Assembly: GCA_020635015.1 (NCBI GenBank)
Contig: JACKAP010000003.1
Span: 124,001-188,000 of the forward strand
Source of the DNA: Calditrichia bacterium
GTDB lineage: Bacteria; Calditrichota; Calditrichia; RBG-13-44-9; J075
Direction: 5' to 3'
DNA length: 64,000 nt
Below are positions 36,865 through 45,778 of the stretch, piece by piece. The notes below the pieces were generated by a model. That model ran no database searches. It was not told where the DNA came from and saw only the letters and a program-made list of their open reading frames with translations. Positions within the stretch are counted from its first letter, which is position 1, and every line of letters starts with the position of its first letter. A program made the position numbers and the translations under genes.

Positions 36865-37224
36865 TTACTTCGCTTTGCCGTTGCTGGATTTCTTGGCGGT
36901 CGCTTTCTTCGCAGCCGGTTTTTTCGCAGCGGGCTTGACGGCGGGGAATTCCACATGCACCACCGAGTTGTGGCTGCCGAACTGATTGGGCACCGCGGGG
37001 GCCTCGTCGTCGTTTACCCACTCGTTATGATTCACCAGATAGCGGAACTGATAATCGCCGCTTTCCAGCTTCACATCGGTTTTCCAGACCCCGCCCCGGC
37101 CTTTTTTCAATGGGGTGGCATCGCCGCTCCAGCCATTGAAATCACCAACCACATATACGGTATCCGCTTCCGGAAGGGTGATCTGAAAACTTATTTTTTT
37201 CGTTTTGGGACTAACTTTAACCAT
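36865..37224 (-). CDS. Small CBM48/AMPK-type glycogen-binding domain protein with Lys/Ala-rich tail
   Basis: 119 residues. Residues 8-92 form an isoamylase-N/AMPK glycogen-binding-like domain (ISFQITLPEADTVYVVGDFNGW, PLKKGRGGVWKTDVKLESGDYQFRYLV, W/N-rich carbohydrate-contact positions). Residues about 95-119 are a histone-like KPAAKKPAAKKATAKKSSNGKAK tail, written in low-complexity sequence. AAGGAGTC precedes the ATG. As a single domain it may bind glycogen or alpha-glucan, or act as a regulator; the basic tail suggests contact with nucleic acid, RNA or acidic polymers. It stands alone, with its own terminator. Confidence 0.82.
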   Translation of the reverse strand: MVKVSPKTKKISFQITLPEADTVYVVGDFNGWSGDATPLKKGRGGVWKTDVKLESGDYQFRYLVNHNEWVNDDEAPAVPNQFGSHNSVVHVEFPAVKPAAKKPAAKKATAKKSSNGKAK

Positions 37225-37435
37225 GATGCGACTCCTTACGTTTATGTTTCCTTAAGTAATACCTTAATTTCCCGCCAAAATTAGGACGACTATTTAATTC
37301 GCGCGAAGTTTATAATAGCCGATAGCGAAAATCAATGTTTTTAATTTTTTTTCAGAGAAAGTGGTTTTTTATTCCGATAGATTGGGTATATTCAGGGTTG
37401 CAAAGGGCGAACACAGTTTTGTCAGGAGAACAATC

Positions 37436-38020
37436 ATGGTCCGCATCACCAAAGTCTACACCAAAACCGGCGACAAAGGTATGACACATCTGGCCGGGGG
37501 ACAGGAAGTTCCCAAAACCGCGCAGCGCATTGAGGCGTACGGCACGGTGGATGAACTGAATGCCGCGCTGGGGTTGGTGGCCGAGGCGCTGCGTGGCGCC
37601 AGCAATGCGCTTGCCGGCCTGCTGTCACGGATTCTGCGCATCCAGAATGAGCTGTTTGACCTTGGCTCCCAACTGGCGGTGCTGCCCCAGGACCGCCGCG
37701 AAGGGACCCCGGTGATCCACAACGCAGATATCGAGCGTCTGGAACATGAGATGGATGAGATGAACCACCTTCTCCCCTCCCTACGCTCATTCATCCTGCC
37801 TGGGGGCGGTGAAGTCGCCGCCCGCCTGCACCTGGCCCGCACCGTCTGCCGCCGCGCAGAGCGGGAAGTGATCCGCCTCGCAGCGGCCGACCCGCTGGAC
37901 GGTAGCGAGATCCCCTACCTCAATCGTCTCAGCGATTGGCTTTTCGTCGCCGGCCGTTTTGCCGCGCACCATTCCGGCATCCCCGAAACCCTCTGGAAGC
38001 CAGGACAGCGGACCGAGTAG
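37436..38020 (+). CDS. PduO-type ATP:cob(I)alamin adenosyltransferase
   Basis: 194 residues from ATG 37436 (AGGAG 37424-37428). It transfers the adenosyl group of ATP to cob(I)alamin, making coenzyme B12. Motifs: YTKTGDKGMT at the N-terminus (phosphate-binding), RIEAYGTVDELNAALGL, FILPGGGEVAARLHLARTVCRRAER, and NRLSDWLFVAGR near the end. A usual length for a PduO-type enzyme without extra domains. It is transcribed divergently from the CBM48 gene and followed by serC, without a clear operon link (139-base gap). It suggests the organism uses an adenosylcobalamin enzyme. Confidence 0.93.
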   Translation: MVRITKVYTKTGDKGMTHLAGGQEVPKTAQRIEAYGTVDELNAALGLVAEALRGASNALAGLLSRILRIQNELFDLGSQLAVLPQDRREGTPVIHNADIERLEHEMDEMNHLLPSLRSFILPGGGEVAARLHLARTVCRRAEREVIRLAAADPLDGSEIPYLNRLSDWLFVAGRFAAHHSGIPETLWKPGQRTE

Positions 38021-38159
38021 TGCCAGCATCCAGCATCTTCATCTTCTAAATTATCTATTTGACCGCTCCGGGGAATGTATTAATTTTCTGATGTTTACTC
38101 GTGCGGAAAATCAGACTGTTTTTTATAACTTATAAACGCTATACTAATGGAGGTGACGT

Positions 38160-39239
38160 ATGGGGCAGCGAATTTTTAATTTTAGCGCCGGTCCGGCAAC
38201 GATGCCGGTCACGGTTTTGGAAACGATTCAACGGGAAATGCTCGACTATAAGGGCGAGGGTATGTCGATCATGGAGATGAGTCACCGCTCCAAGACCTTC
38301 GACGCCATTGTGGTGGAAGCGGAAGCGCTGGTGCGGGAGATTATGGGGTTTTCCGACCAGTATCAAACCCTGTTCCTGCAAGGCGGGGCCACCGGTCAGT
38401 TTGCGGCAGTGCCGCTGAACCTCTCCCAACCCGGAAAAGTGGCAGAGTATATCGACAGCGGCTCCTGGTCGAGTAAGGCGGTCAAAGAAGCGGAGAAACT
38501 TGGCAAACCCTTCCGGGTAACCGCTGCCTCGAAAGCGGATAAATATCGACATATCCCCACGGATTTTGTGGTGGGTAAGGACGCCGCTTATGTGCATATC
38601 ACTTCCAACAACACGATCTACGGCACCCAATGGCAGAATTTCCCCGATACCGGCAGCGTGCCGCTGGTGGCAGATATGTCATCGGATTTCTACTGCAAGC
38701 GCTTTGATCCCAACCGCTTCGGGTTGATTTATGCCGGGGCGCAGAAGAATGCGGGACCTTCCGGGGTGACCATCATCGTGGTGCGCAAAGACTTGCTGGC
38801 GCGCAGCCCGAAAGATATTCCTACGATCTTCAATTACCAGATCAATGCGGAGAAAAACTCCCTTTATAATACCCCCAACACTTTCGGGATCTATGTGGTC
38901 AACCTGGTGATGCACTGGATCAAGAACCAGGGCGGGATCGATCAGGTGGAAAAAATCAATCGCCAGAAAGCAAAATTGCTTTATGATGCGCTGGATGGCA
39001 GCGATTTTTACCGCCCCTACGCCGATGCCGGCAGCCGCTCGCTGATGAACGTTACCTGGAACTGCCCCAGCGAAGAACTGGAGAAAAAATTCATCGCCGA
39101 AGCGACTGCCGCCGGACTTAGCGGCCTGAAAGGGCACCGCTCTATCGGAGGCATTCGGGCTTCGATCTACAACGCGATGCCCATGGCCGGGGTGGAACGG
39201 CTGATCGAATTTATGCGGGATTTTGAGAAAAAGAGTTGA
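38160..39239 (+). CDS. serC: Phosphoserine aminotransferase
   Basis: 359 residues, full length. It converts 3-phosphohydroxypyruvate and glutamate to phosphoserine (serine biosynthesis; also used in pyridoxal phosphate synthesis). Motifs: FNFSAGPATMP start, FLQGGATGQFAAVPLNL, ADMSSDF, and the PLP lysine Lys196 in YAGAQKNAGPSG. Closing motifs GLKGHRSIGGIRASIYNAMP are typical. A GGAGGTG ribosome site lies just upstream. No serA follows. Confidence 0.96.
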   Translation: MGQRIFNFSAGPATMPVTVLETIQREMLDYKGEGMSIMEMSHRSKTFDAIVVEAEALVREIMGFSDQYQTLFLQGGATGQFAAVPLNLSQPGKVAEYIDSGSWSSKAVKEAEKLGKPFRVTAASKADKYRHIPTDFVVGKDAAYVHITSNNTIYGTQWQNFPDTGSVPLVADMSSDFYCKRFDPNRFGLIYAGAQKNAGPSGVTIIVVRKDLLARSPKDIPTIFNYQINAEKNSLYNTPNTFGIYVVNLVMHWIKNQGGIDQVEKINRQKAKLLYDALDGSDFYRPYADAGSRSLMNVTWNCPSEELEKKFIAEATAAGLSGLKGHRSIGGIRASIYNAMPMAGVERLIEFMRDFEKKS

Positions 39240-39253
39240 GATAAGCAAAATAT

Positions 39254-39285
39254 GCGTAGGGGCGGGTCTGAACTCGCCCCTACGC
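39254..39285 (+). terminator. Hairpin after serC (GCGTAGGGGCG word)
   Basis: Arms 39254-39264 and 39275-39285 (GCGTAGGGGCG / CGCCCCTACGC), 10-base loop, then GTTTATATTTT. It begins 15 bases after the serC stop. It may be a terminator or another intergenic repeat word. Confidence 0.6.
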
Positions 39286-39429
39286 GTTTATATTTTCCCC
39301 TGAACCCATTTATCCTCCCCCACGCTCCGTAAAAAAGCTAAAAAAAAGCACGACTTGTCAATCATCACAGCATTTGCTGTAATCCGCCCTACTTTTAACA
39401 AGATAAATAATAGGAATTTGTTTATTTGA

Positions 39430-39458
39430 TTTCCAGGGAATATATTTCTAAATATAAT
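39430..39458 (+). promoter_or_regulatory. Candidate promoter of the STAS gene
   Basis: TTTCCA (39430-39435), 17-base spacer, TATAAT (39453-39458), in an AT-rich stretch 44 bases before ATG 39502. An AAAAGGAG ribosome site follows at 39487-39494. Confidence 0.5.
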
Positions 39459-39501
39459 GATAACAACAAAACGAGGCGGCATTTAAAAAGGAGTACAAAG
39501 C

Positions 39502-39807
39502 ATGCAGTTCAGTTATGAACAAAAGGGCGAGACGACTTTCGTGAAGATTATCGGCGTGATCGAAAATACCGAGGCGGAAGAACTGGTGCCGGACATGCAG
39601 GCGATCCTGGATTCCGGCTGCAAAGAGGTGGTTTTTGATCTGACCTACGTGCCGTTTATGACCTCCGCTGCGATTGGAAAATTTGTAATTTTTCACAAGA
39701 ATTTGCAGGCAGACCGGCGCACCATGCGCATTAAAGGAATTGACCCGGAATTGCTGGAGCTTTTTCAGGATATCAAGTTACATGAGTATTTTCCGATAGA
39801 GCCATAA
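39502..39807 (+). CDS. STAS-domain protein (anti-sigma factor antagonist type)
   Basis: 101 residues, all one STAS domain. By family it binds a partner kinase or anti-sigma factor and is switched by serine phosphorylation; the site here would be Ser55 in VPFMTSAAIGKF. The domain shows VKIIGVIEN, GCKEVVFDLTYVP and RRTMRIKGIDPELLELF. No partner kinase (RsbW/SpoIIAB) or sigma factor is next to it. It is monocistronic, with its own likely promoter. Confidence 0.88.
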   Translation: MQFSYEQKGETTFVKIIGVIENTEAEELVPDMQAILDSGCKEVVFDLTYVPFMTSAAIGKFVIFHKNLQADRRTMRIKGIDPELLELFQDIKLHEYFPIEP

Positions 39808-39832
39808 GCAGGATGCTTCGCTTAAACCTCCC

Positions 39833-40393
39833 TCAGGGCTGAGCGTAAAAGAAAAAATAATATACGATCGCAAGCGCGATAAATGCGATTGCGCTGACCC
39901 CGCCGATAAAAAGTCGCCGATTGCGGATTTGGGACGGCTCCGCATGGTGGGTATCTGGAGCGTTCACATCTGATTGATCCTGATCAATGTCGTTCGCCAT
40001 CGATTCCACGACCGGCGCGCTCTCCTCAGCGACTTCCACGTCTTCGCTGCCGAAACGCTGTATCCGCGGTTTGCGGACGGGTTGCACTTGAGCCGGTTCT
40101 TTTGAGCCAAACTGCCGCAGATTGATATCCGGCCCGGCACTCTGCGCGGGTCCGTTTTCTCGCGGCTGATGATCTTCATCATGCTCGGAGAGATTCGCCG
40201 TTTCCGGAGATGCCGTTTCTGTCTGTACAAAGTTCATCAAATTCTTAAACACATCGGTGCCGGGTTTTGCTTCCGGCACCACCGGCTCGGCCGCCTCGGC
40301 TTTGCGGGGAATATTCGGCAATACAAATGTTTTGCAGTTCAGGCAGACCAGGCTGGTTTCCTGGAGCTTGGCGCCACACTTCGGACAGGTCAT
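39833..40393 (-). CDS. Zinc-ribbon protein with C-terminal membrane anchor
   Basis: 186 residues. It starts with a zinc ribbon (CPKC-X10-CLNC, residues 3-19), then a long acidic, low-complexity linker (about 30-150), a basic stop (RNRRLF) and one membrane helix (IGGVSAIAFIALAIVYYFFF) at the C-terminus. The layout is that of a tail-anchored protein with the zinc ribbon in the cytoplasm. No function known to me. It faces the STAS gene tail to tail. Confidence 0.75.
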   Translation of the reverse strand: MTCPKCGAKLQETSLVCLNCKTFVLPNIPRKAEAAEPVVPEAKPGTDVFKNLMNFVQTETASPETANLSEHDEDHQPRENGPAQSAGPDINLRQFGSKEPAQVQPVRKPRIQRFGSEDVEVAEESAPVVESMANDIDQDQSDVNAPDTHHAEPSQIRNRRLFIGGVSAIAFIALAIVYYFFFYAQP

Positions 40394-40512
40394 CTTATTT
40401 GCACCTCATTTAAAATTTACCCGCTTCAAACCACTGTTACGTGCATAAGATGGTGTCTGTCGGCGAAGAATGTGTGATTTCTCGCATAATCGGCAAAACG
40501 GAGTTTTGAGGT

Positions 40513-42180
40513 TTATAACTGCGGATGCTGCAGGTGAAATTGAGTGGCATCCTGATAAAGTTTCGCCACCGCCAGCAGCGCGGCTTCTCCAAACAGCCTT
40601 CCGGTGAAGCTGATACTGACCGGCGTACCTTTCTCCGTAAATCCGTTGGGCACCACCACACAGGGGTGACCGGTAAGATTGGTCAGCAGCAGATTCTTGC
40701 CGAAAGATGGCGAGATGTAAACATCAATATTTTGCATGATCGCATTCATTTCCTGAATCAACTGAAAACGCACCCGATTGGCATTGATATAGTCCACCGC
40801 CGGGATCAGGTGCGATTGCCGGAACTTATTCGGCCAGGCGAGTTTGATCTGGCGAACCAGCAGATCATCTTTCCCGCTGCGAGTCAATTCATCGAATGCC
40901 GCTGCCGCTTCTGCCCCCAAAATGAAGGAGAGCTCCATCACCGGCAATTCCGGAAGTGCGATCGGGATCAGTTCAATGCCCATGGTTCGCATCACCGCCA
41001 GTGCAGTGCTGTCGAAGGGATTGATTTTGCCGTCGCTGTCACGGAACGCGCTCTCCAGGTAGCCGATGCGAAGCTGGCGAATCTCCAACCCGGCATCATA
41101 GTTGAAGGGCAGATCATAGAGCGTCTGATCCTCCCCGTCCGGTCCATAGATGACGTTAAATACGAGCGCGCAGTCTTCCACGGTGCGGCAAATCGGGCCG
41201 ATCTTATCCATCGACCAGCTTAAAGCCATCGCGCCGCTTCGGCTGACCCGCCCATAGGTGGGACGAAGACCGGTGGTGCCGCAGCGGGTGGAGGGGGAAA
41301 CGATCGATCCCCAGGTCTCGGTGCCGATCGCAAAGCCCAACAGTCCTGCGGCCGTGGCAGATGCCGATCCGGCGGAAGATCCGCTGGAACCCTGGGTGAG
41401 GTCCCAGGGATTGCGGGTCTTGCCTCTATACCAGACGTCGCCCCAGGCCAAGGCGCCCATCGTCAACTTGGCCACCAGCACCGCGCCGGCCTCCTCCAGG
41501 CGGCGGATGACCGTCGCATCACGGTCGATCATCTGATCTTTGTAGGGCATCGCGCCCCAGGTGGTGGGATATCCTTTTACCGCCAGCAGATCCTTGGCGC
41601 CGTAAGGGATTCCGTGCAGCGGCCCGCGGTACTTTCCGGCAGTAATCTCCGCATCGGCCCGCCGGGCCTGCTCCAGCGCCAGCGTCTCCGTCAGCGTGAT
41701 GACGCATTCCAATTTCGGGCTGTATTTTTTCAGGCGTTCCAGGTACATCCGGGTCAGTTGCTCGGAGGTAATACGACGCGCCTTGATCAGGGCTGCCAAC
41801 TGCCCTACCGATGCAAATGCCAGATCATCCAGATTTTCCGGTACTTCCAGCAGATCTACCGGCCCGCTTTTTAAGGGCTTACGGGTAAGATCGAATTCGG
41901 CTCCCACCGGAATCGGATTAAACAACAGCGCCGGAGGCACGCCATTGTCTAACGATATCCCGCGCACCTTCTGATAATGATCGCGCAGTTCCGTCAACCC
42001 CTCCAGCATGGAATCTTTTTCCGCTTCATCGAAGGAAAGGCCGATCAATCTGGTCGCCTGCTCCACCATGGCACCGGTAATCGGCGGCAGTTCCGGATCA
42101 TCCGGGATCATCCAGCCCAGCAAAAAACTGGACAGAGCAACAGTCATCAGGATAGCAAAAGTATTACGGCCGGTGTTCAT
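40513..42180 (-). CDS. Exported amidase-signature hydrolase
   Basis: 555 residues. An N-terminal signal peptide or anchor (FAILMTVALSSFLLGWM) is followed by an approximately 100-residue leader and the amidase signature domain: Lys196 in YGAKDLLAVKG, cis-Ser268 in QGSSGSSAGSASA, and nucleophile Ser292 in GTETWGS. This is the Ser-cisSer-Lys triad. It is related to GatA in fold, but export and the lack of gatB/gatC argue for a peptide- or amide-degrading envelope enzyme. A good ribosome site (AAGGAG) precedes the ATG. A repeat fills the upstream gap. Confidence 0.88.
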   Translation of the reverse strand: MNTGRNTFAILMTVALSSFLLGWMIPDDPELPPITGAMVEQATRLIGLSFDEAEKDSMLEGLTELRDHYQKVRGISLDNGVPPALLFNPIPVGAEFDLTRKPLKSGPVDLLEVPENLDDLAFASVGQLAALIKARRITSEQLTRMYLERLKKYSPKLECVITLTETLALEQARRADAEITAGKYRGPLHGIPYGAKDLLAVKGYPTTWGAMPYKDQMIDRDATVIRRLEEAGAVLVAKLTMGALAWGDVWYRGKTRNPWDLTQGSSGSSAGSASATAAGLLGFAIGTETWGSIVSPSTRCGTTGLRPTYGRVSRSGAMALSWSMDKIGPICRTVEDCALVFNVIYGPDGEDQTLYDLPFNYDAGLEIRQLRIGYLESAFRDSDGKINPFDSTALAVMRTMGIELIPIALPELPVMELSFILGAEAAAAFDELTRSGKDDLLVRQIKLAWPNKFRQSHLIPAVDYINANRVRFQLIQEMNAIMQNIDVYISPSFGKNLLLTNLTGHPCVVVPNGFTEKGTPVSISFTGRLFGEAALLAVAKLYQDATQFHLQHPQL

Positions 42181-42273
42181 GGGCGCTCCTTATCGGTTCG
42201 GGAAGCGGTTGTATATCAACCGCCATCGTGCCAATATATCACACCCGGAAGAAATTCCCAAAATGTTATTCTC

Positions 42274-42351
42274 ACCGCAGAGAACGCGGAGGCCGCAGAG
42301 AGATAACTTTTAAATATTCTTTTCCTTTGCGTTCTCTGCGTTCTCTGCGGT
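42274..42351. repeat. Intergenic inverted repeat, CGCAGAGAACG family
   Basis: Arms 42274-42287 (ACCGCAGAGAACGC) and 42338-42351 are perfect complements. The right side carries a second tandem GTTCTCTGCG unit. It lies between the amidase start and the end of the DUF4349 gene. Confidence 0.8.
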
Positions 42352-42369
42352 AAGAAAATATATGATATG

Positions 42370-43299
42370 CTATTTATTGTCTTTAGTCGCCGAGGCTTTC
42401 ACAGCTTTCTTCGGCCCCCGCGCCCGGCGGTACAGCCTCACCAGGCCCCAGCCCGCGGCAATGATAAAGGCATACACCGGGAAGCCGGCGATCAAAAAGG
42501 CGATCAGACCGCTGAGCACGTCGGCAAATCCGCGCAATCCCTGCTCAAATCCCCGGGCGATGGTTCCCCAGAATCCCCGCCCCCGGGTACCGCTCATGAT
42601 CGGATAAGGCTCATGCCAGCTCACCTCGATGGTCGACAGTGACACCTGGTCCTGCAAATAGCGCTTCCGCCCCTCCATCCGTTCAATGTTTTCCCGCACC
42701 CGGGTTAGTTCCCGTTCCACCTCTAAGATTTCCTTGACATTTTTAGCGGCGCGGAGAATCTCCTGCAGCCGCTGCTCCGCCTTACGCTGGTTGTCCAGGC
42801 GGGCGCTCAGATCGTAAAATTCTTCGGTGACATCATCCCCGCTGATCTGCTCGCTCTCGATCTGGCTGAAAGAAATCTTGAGCGCGCCGAGCATCGCCTC
42901 GAACCCATCTTGAGGCACCCGGATGGTGATATTTCCGCTGCGGGCATCCTCGTACGTCTGGCGAGTGACGGAATTGACGATAAACCCTTTCTGCCGTCGC
43001 ACCAACTCTTGAAGCTGAGAAAACCAGGGGTCATACTCGCCGATCTCCCCCTGCAGACTCGCCCGCTGAATGAGCATGCGCTGCTGTCCGCTTTGCTCGG
43101 GAATAATGGTAGAGCTTTCCGCGTCAGCAGCCTCCTCCCCTTCCCTGCCGATCGCCGCCTTACTCATATATGGCTGCTCCGCCATCATCTCTGCCGCCTC
43201 CGGCGCATCATAGCCCATCTCCGGCGCGCTATCATTCCCGCAGGAAATCAGCAGCAGGATGATCAATCCCCAGGACAGCAGAACTTTGATGTTGCCCAT
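42370..43299 (-). CDS. DUF4349 lipoprotein with coiled coil and membrane segment
   Basis: 309 residues from ATG 43299, chosen for GGAGG (43304-43308); an upstream in-frame start at 43338 is less likely. A lipoprotein signal with cysteine in LLLISCG is followed by an acidic, Met/Glu-rich linker and the DUF4349 core: MLIQRASLQGEIGEY, GFIVNSVTRQTYEDARSGNITIRVP, ISGDDVTEEFYDLSARL, coiled coil (KNVKEILEVERELTRVRENIERM). One long hydrophobic helix (about 265-290) is near the end. Function unknown; members are envelope proteins. It stands between the DUF2911-TPR gene and the amidase. Confidence 0.85.
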   Translation of the reverse strand: MGNIKVLLSWGLIILLLISCGNDSAPEMGYDAPEAAEMMAEQPYMSKAAIGREGEEAADAESSTIIPEQSGQQRMLIQRASLQGEIGEYDPWFSQLQELVRRQKGFIVNSVTRQTYEDARSGNITIRVPQDGFEAMLGALKISFSQIESEQISGDDVTEEFYDLSARLDNQRKAEQRLQEILRAAKNVKEILEVERELTRVRENIERMEGRKRYLQDQVSLSTIEVSWHEPYPIMSGTRGRGFWGTIARGFEQGLRGFADVLSGLIAFLIAGFPVYAFIIAAGWGLVRLYRRARGPKKAVKASATKDNK

Positions 43300-43416
43300 A
43301 TATCCTCCAAATATTGTCATGATGATTTTATACAGCAAAGTTATGCAGCAACCTTTGCGCTAATCAACACTTTCTGCAAAAACGGAAGGATCTTCAGGTT
43401 TGATGAAAAAACAAAA

Positions 43417-43453
43417 CCCGCTTGTCCCATTGCATCGCACCGGGACAAGCGGG
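43417..43453 (-). terminator. Rho-independent terminator of the DUF2911-TPR gene
   Basis: Perfect 12-base arms 43417-43428 and 43442-43453 (CCCGCTTGTCCC / GGGACAAGCGGG), 13-base loop. On the minus strand it is followed by a TTTTGTTTTTT run. About 120 bases after the stop. Confidence 0.8.
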
Positions 43454-43572
43454 CTTTATCAGTGCAGAAAACACTTACGGAAACGGGAAACAACATCAGC
43501 ACCGTTTCGCGGCTCGATGGGCGCAGGGGCGACGTCCGTTTTTCCCCATTATCCCATCCACCATTCACAACC

Positions 43573-44724
43573 TCAGTTCGCTTTCAGCCGTGTCAAAATC
43601 CCCTCAATGCGCGATTTCTGGTTGTCCGGCGCCATGTTCAGGGCCATTTGATAGTATTTGATCGATTCCTTGACGTTCCCGTCATTGTCATAACCATCGG
43701 CCAGGCTGTCGTAGACGTTCCAGGATTTGGGATTGCGCTTAAGGTTCAGTTTAAAAATTTCGATGGCCTCTTTGACCTTTTTCCGTCCCATGAGTTGGTA
43801 GCCATAATTGTTTAATTCGTTTTCGTTGGCCACTTTTACCGCCCGATCCATCAGCTTCCCGGCTTCTTTTGACTGACCGGATTTTTCCATAATTTGGGAT
43901 TTGGCCTGGAGCACAGTGAAGTTCTCCCCTAATTCTCCAAGCGCATCATCAAGCGTTTGCACAGCCTCCGCGGTTTTGCCCGCCTGATCCAGCAAACGTG
44001 CTTTCAGGGTCATATTGTTGGCATTTTTGCCCCGTTGGATCGACTGCTCGATCAATTTCAGCCCTAATTCGTTGTGAGTCTTATTGTTTAAGCAGTATTG
44101 CGCTGCCTGTCGCCAGCCTAATTCATTGAAGCTGGCCAACGAGGTTAGTTCGGTTTGCATGTGAGCCAATACGACATCATGAATATCCATGCTAATCTTA
44201 AACGGCACCTTGAGCTTGTCCCAGCGCAGATAAGCGGTAACGCCGTCGCGCTGAATGTCCTCAAAGCCATACTCCAGCCACTCTGCATGGTCTGCTTTCT
44301 GCGGATTCACCTTTACCCGCAGCACATCTTTTGCTTCCTGATAGTTGAAGCTGCCCCAGGCTTCGGTATCATTATTGAATATGATCGTCCACGCATCCTC
44401 AGTCGGGATCATATGCAGGCCGTAGGTGCCGGCCGGCAGTTTCTGCCCTTCGATCATCACATCATACGTGAAAGAAATGGTGGTATTTTCATTTGCGCCG
44501 GCACGCCATACCGTACCATAGGGCACCAGGCCGCCCCAGATCTTGCGCTCCTTCACCCCCGGACTACTATAATTAATGACGATATCGTTGAACCCGATCC
44601 GGATCATGGTCGACCGGCCGGGACTGACCCGCGGAAAGGTGACCGGGGTCTGGGCCAGCAACGCCTCTCCTGCCATATAGGCCAGGAACAGCGCAATTAA
44701 TCCGATTCTTAACTTGATATTCAT
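43573..44724 (-). CDS. DUF2911 protein with C-terminal TPR repeats
   Basis: 383 residues, exported (signal peptide ending near LLAQ). Residues about 25-190 are DUF2911 (PRVSPGRSTMIRIGFNDIVINYSSPGVKER, IWGGLVPYGTVWRAGANENTTISF, LPAGTYGLHMIP, WTIIFNNDTEAWGSF). Residues about 215-380 are TPR-like helices (AVQTLDDALGEL, EAIEIFKLNLKRNPKSWNVYDSLADGY, SIKYYQMALNMAPDN). The domain is common in FCB bacteria; its function is unknown. Likely periplasmic, and the TPRs suggest protein contacts. Single gene with a clear terminator. Confidence 0.85.
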   Translation of the reverse strand: MNIKLRIGLIALFLAYMAGEALLAQTPVTFPRVSPGRSTMIRIGFNDIVINYSSPGVKERKIWGGLVPYGTVWRAGANENTTISFTYDVMIEGQKLPAGTYGLHMIPTEDAWTIIFNNDTEAWGSFNYQEAKDVLRVKVNPQKADHAEWLEYGFEDIQRDGVTAYLRWDKLKVPFKISMDIHDVVLAHMQTELTSLASFNELGWRQAAQYCLNNKTHNELGLKLIEQSIQRGKNANNMTLKARLLDQAGKTAEAVQTLDDALGELGENFTVLQAKSQIMEKSGQSKEAGKLMDRAVKVANENELNNYGYQLMGRKKVKEAIEIFKLNLKRNPKSWNVYDSLADGYDNDGNVKESIKYYQMALNMAPDNQKSRIEGILTRLKAN

Positions 44725-45025
44725 GAGCGGCCTCCTGAAAAATGGTTGGTTATGCAGCTATCTGCAGTAAGATTGTATTCGCCGGGTAATGTTGCAGGAA
44801 ATTTATTTATCTGCTAACCATCGTTAAAACGGAGGCTGTCGGCAAAAGTTGCTGGAAAGTTTTCGTGGTAGGATCGGGCGTATAGGGGGTGGCTGGTATT
44901 GGGTGTTGGTTATTGGTCATTAGTTATTGGTTGTTGGTCATTAGTTGTTGATCCTTAATCAGTGCAACGTTCTTTACCAACAACCAACAACCAACAACCA
45001 ACAACAGAACTCCGGAATTATAGAT
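44725..45025. repeat. Intergenic region with TTGGTTGTTGG-family repeat
   Basis: No gene seen. The left side (44889-44950) has tandem TTATTGG / TTGTTGG words; the right side (44976-45005) has four tandem ACCAACA units of opposite sense, so the two can pair. Same family as 5292-5351. The stretch 44725-44870 shows nothing clear. Confidence 0.75.
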
Positions 45026-45778
45026 CTAAAAAATATCCAGCAGTTTAAGCGCCATCAGGATGATTGCCACAAACAGCACATAACGAATGATCTTATCCCC
45101 TTTGCGTACTGAAAGCTTGGCCGCCCACCAGCCGCCGAAGGAGTTGCCTGCAGCCAGGCTTATGCCCAGCAGCCAGTCGACATTCCCGCTCCAGATAAAA
45201 ACACCCAATGCCGGAATGGTATAAATCAACACGATGAACACCTTATGCATATTGACATGCACCAGGTTGAGCCGAAGCAGGTGGAAAAGCGCCGCCATCA
45301 GCAGAAATCCCACGCCCACCTGGATGAATCCACCGTAGAAACCGATCCCGAACATGGCGGGATAGATCAGCCAGGATCGTTGCTGCGAATCGCCTGCATC
45401 GGCCGGGGCGCGGTTAAATCCCGGGAGCATCATCGAAATAACCACCCCGATCAGTACGACGGCCAGGATGCGCTGAAACCATTCATCGCTGATGCGAATG
45501 GCCAAAATGGCGCCGAGCACTCCCCCCGGCAAGGTCCAGAGGGCCATCTTCATGCTGGTGCGGAACTGATACATTTTCTCCTGGCGGAAGGAGAGGATGG
45601 CCGAAAGGTTCTGCACAACGATCGCCACCCGGTTGGTGCCGTTGGCCAGGGCGCTGTCCAATCCCAGAAAGATCAGCGCCGGCAGGGTCAGGGCGGAGCC
45701 CCCTCCGGCCATCACGTTCAGCAAGCCCGCTACCGTGCCGATGGCAAACAGCAGCGGCAGTTGATAATATTCTATCAT
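45026..45778 (-). CDS. TauE/SafE family permease
   Basis: 250 residues and about seven to eight transmembrane segments. Family features: GLLNVMAGGGSALTLPALIFLGLDSALANGTNR and GFIQVGVGFLLMAALFHLLRL, the two internal repeats of this exporter family. Members export sulfite, sulfoacetate or related anions; the substrate is not predictable here. The ATG overlaps the menD stop (45775-45778), so it is coupled to the menaquinone genes without an obvious functional reason. Confidence 0.88.
   Translation of the reverse strand: MIEYYQLPLLFAIGTVAGLLNVMAGGGSALTLPALIFLGLDSALANGTNRVAIVVQNLSAILSFRQEKMYQFRTSMKMALWTLPGGVLGAILAIRISDEWFQRILAVVLIGVVISMMLPGFNRAPADAGDSQQRSWLIYPAMFGIGFYGGFIQVGVGFLLMAALFHLLRLNLVHVNMHKVFIVLIYTIPALGVFIWSGNVDWLLGISLAAGNSFGGWWAAKLSVRKGDKIIRYVLFVAIILMALKLLDIF

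Noticed and set aside
37225..37435. Cobalamin riboswitch before the adenosyltransferase gene
   Set aside because: The gap is about 210 bases and shared with a divergent gene; I see no B12-box-like conserved core.
40437..40661. Minus-strand frame at the end of the amidase gene
   Set aside because: Out-of-frame shadow of the amidase C-terminus.
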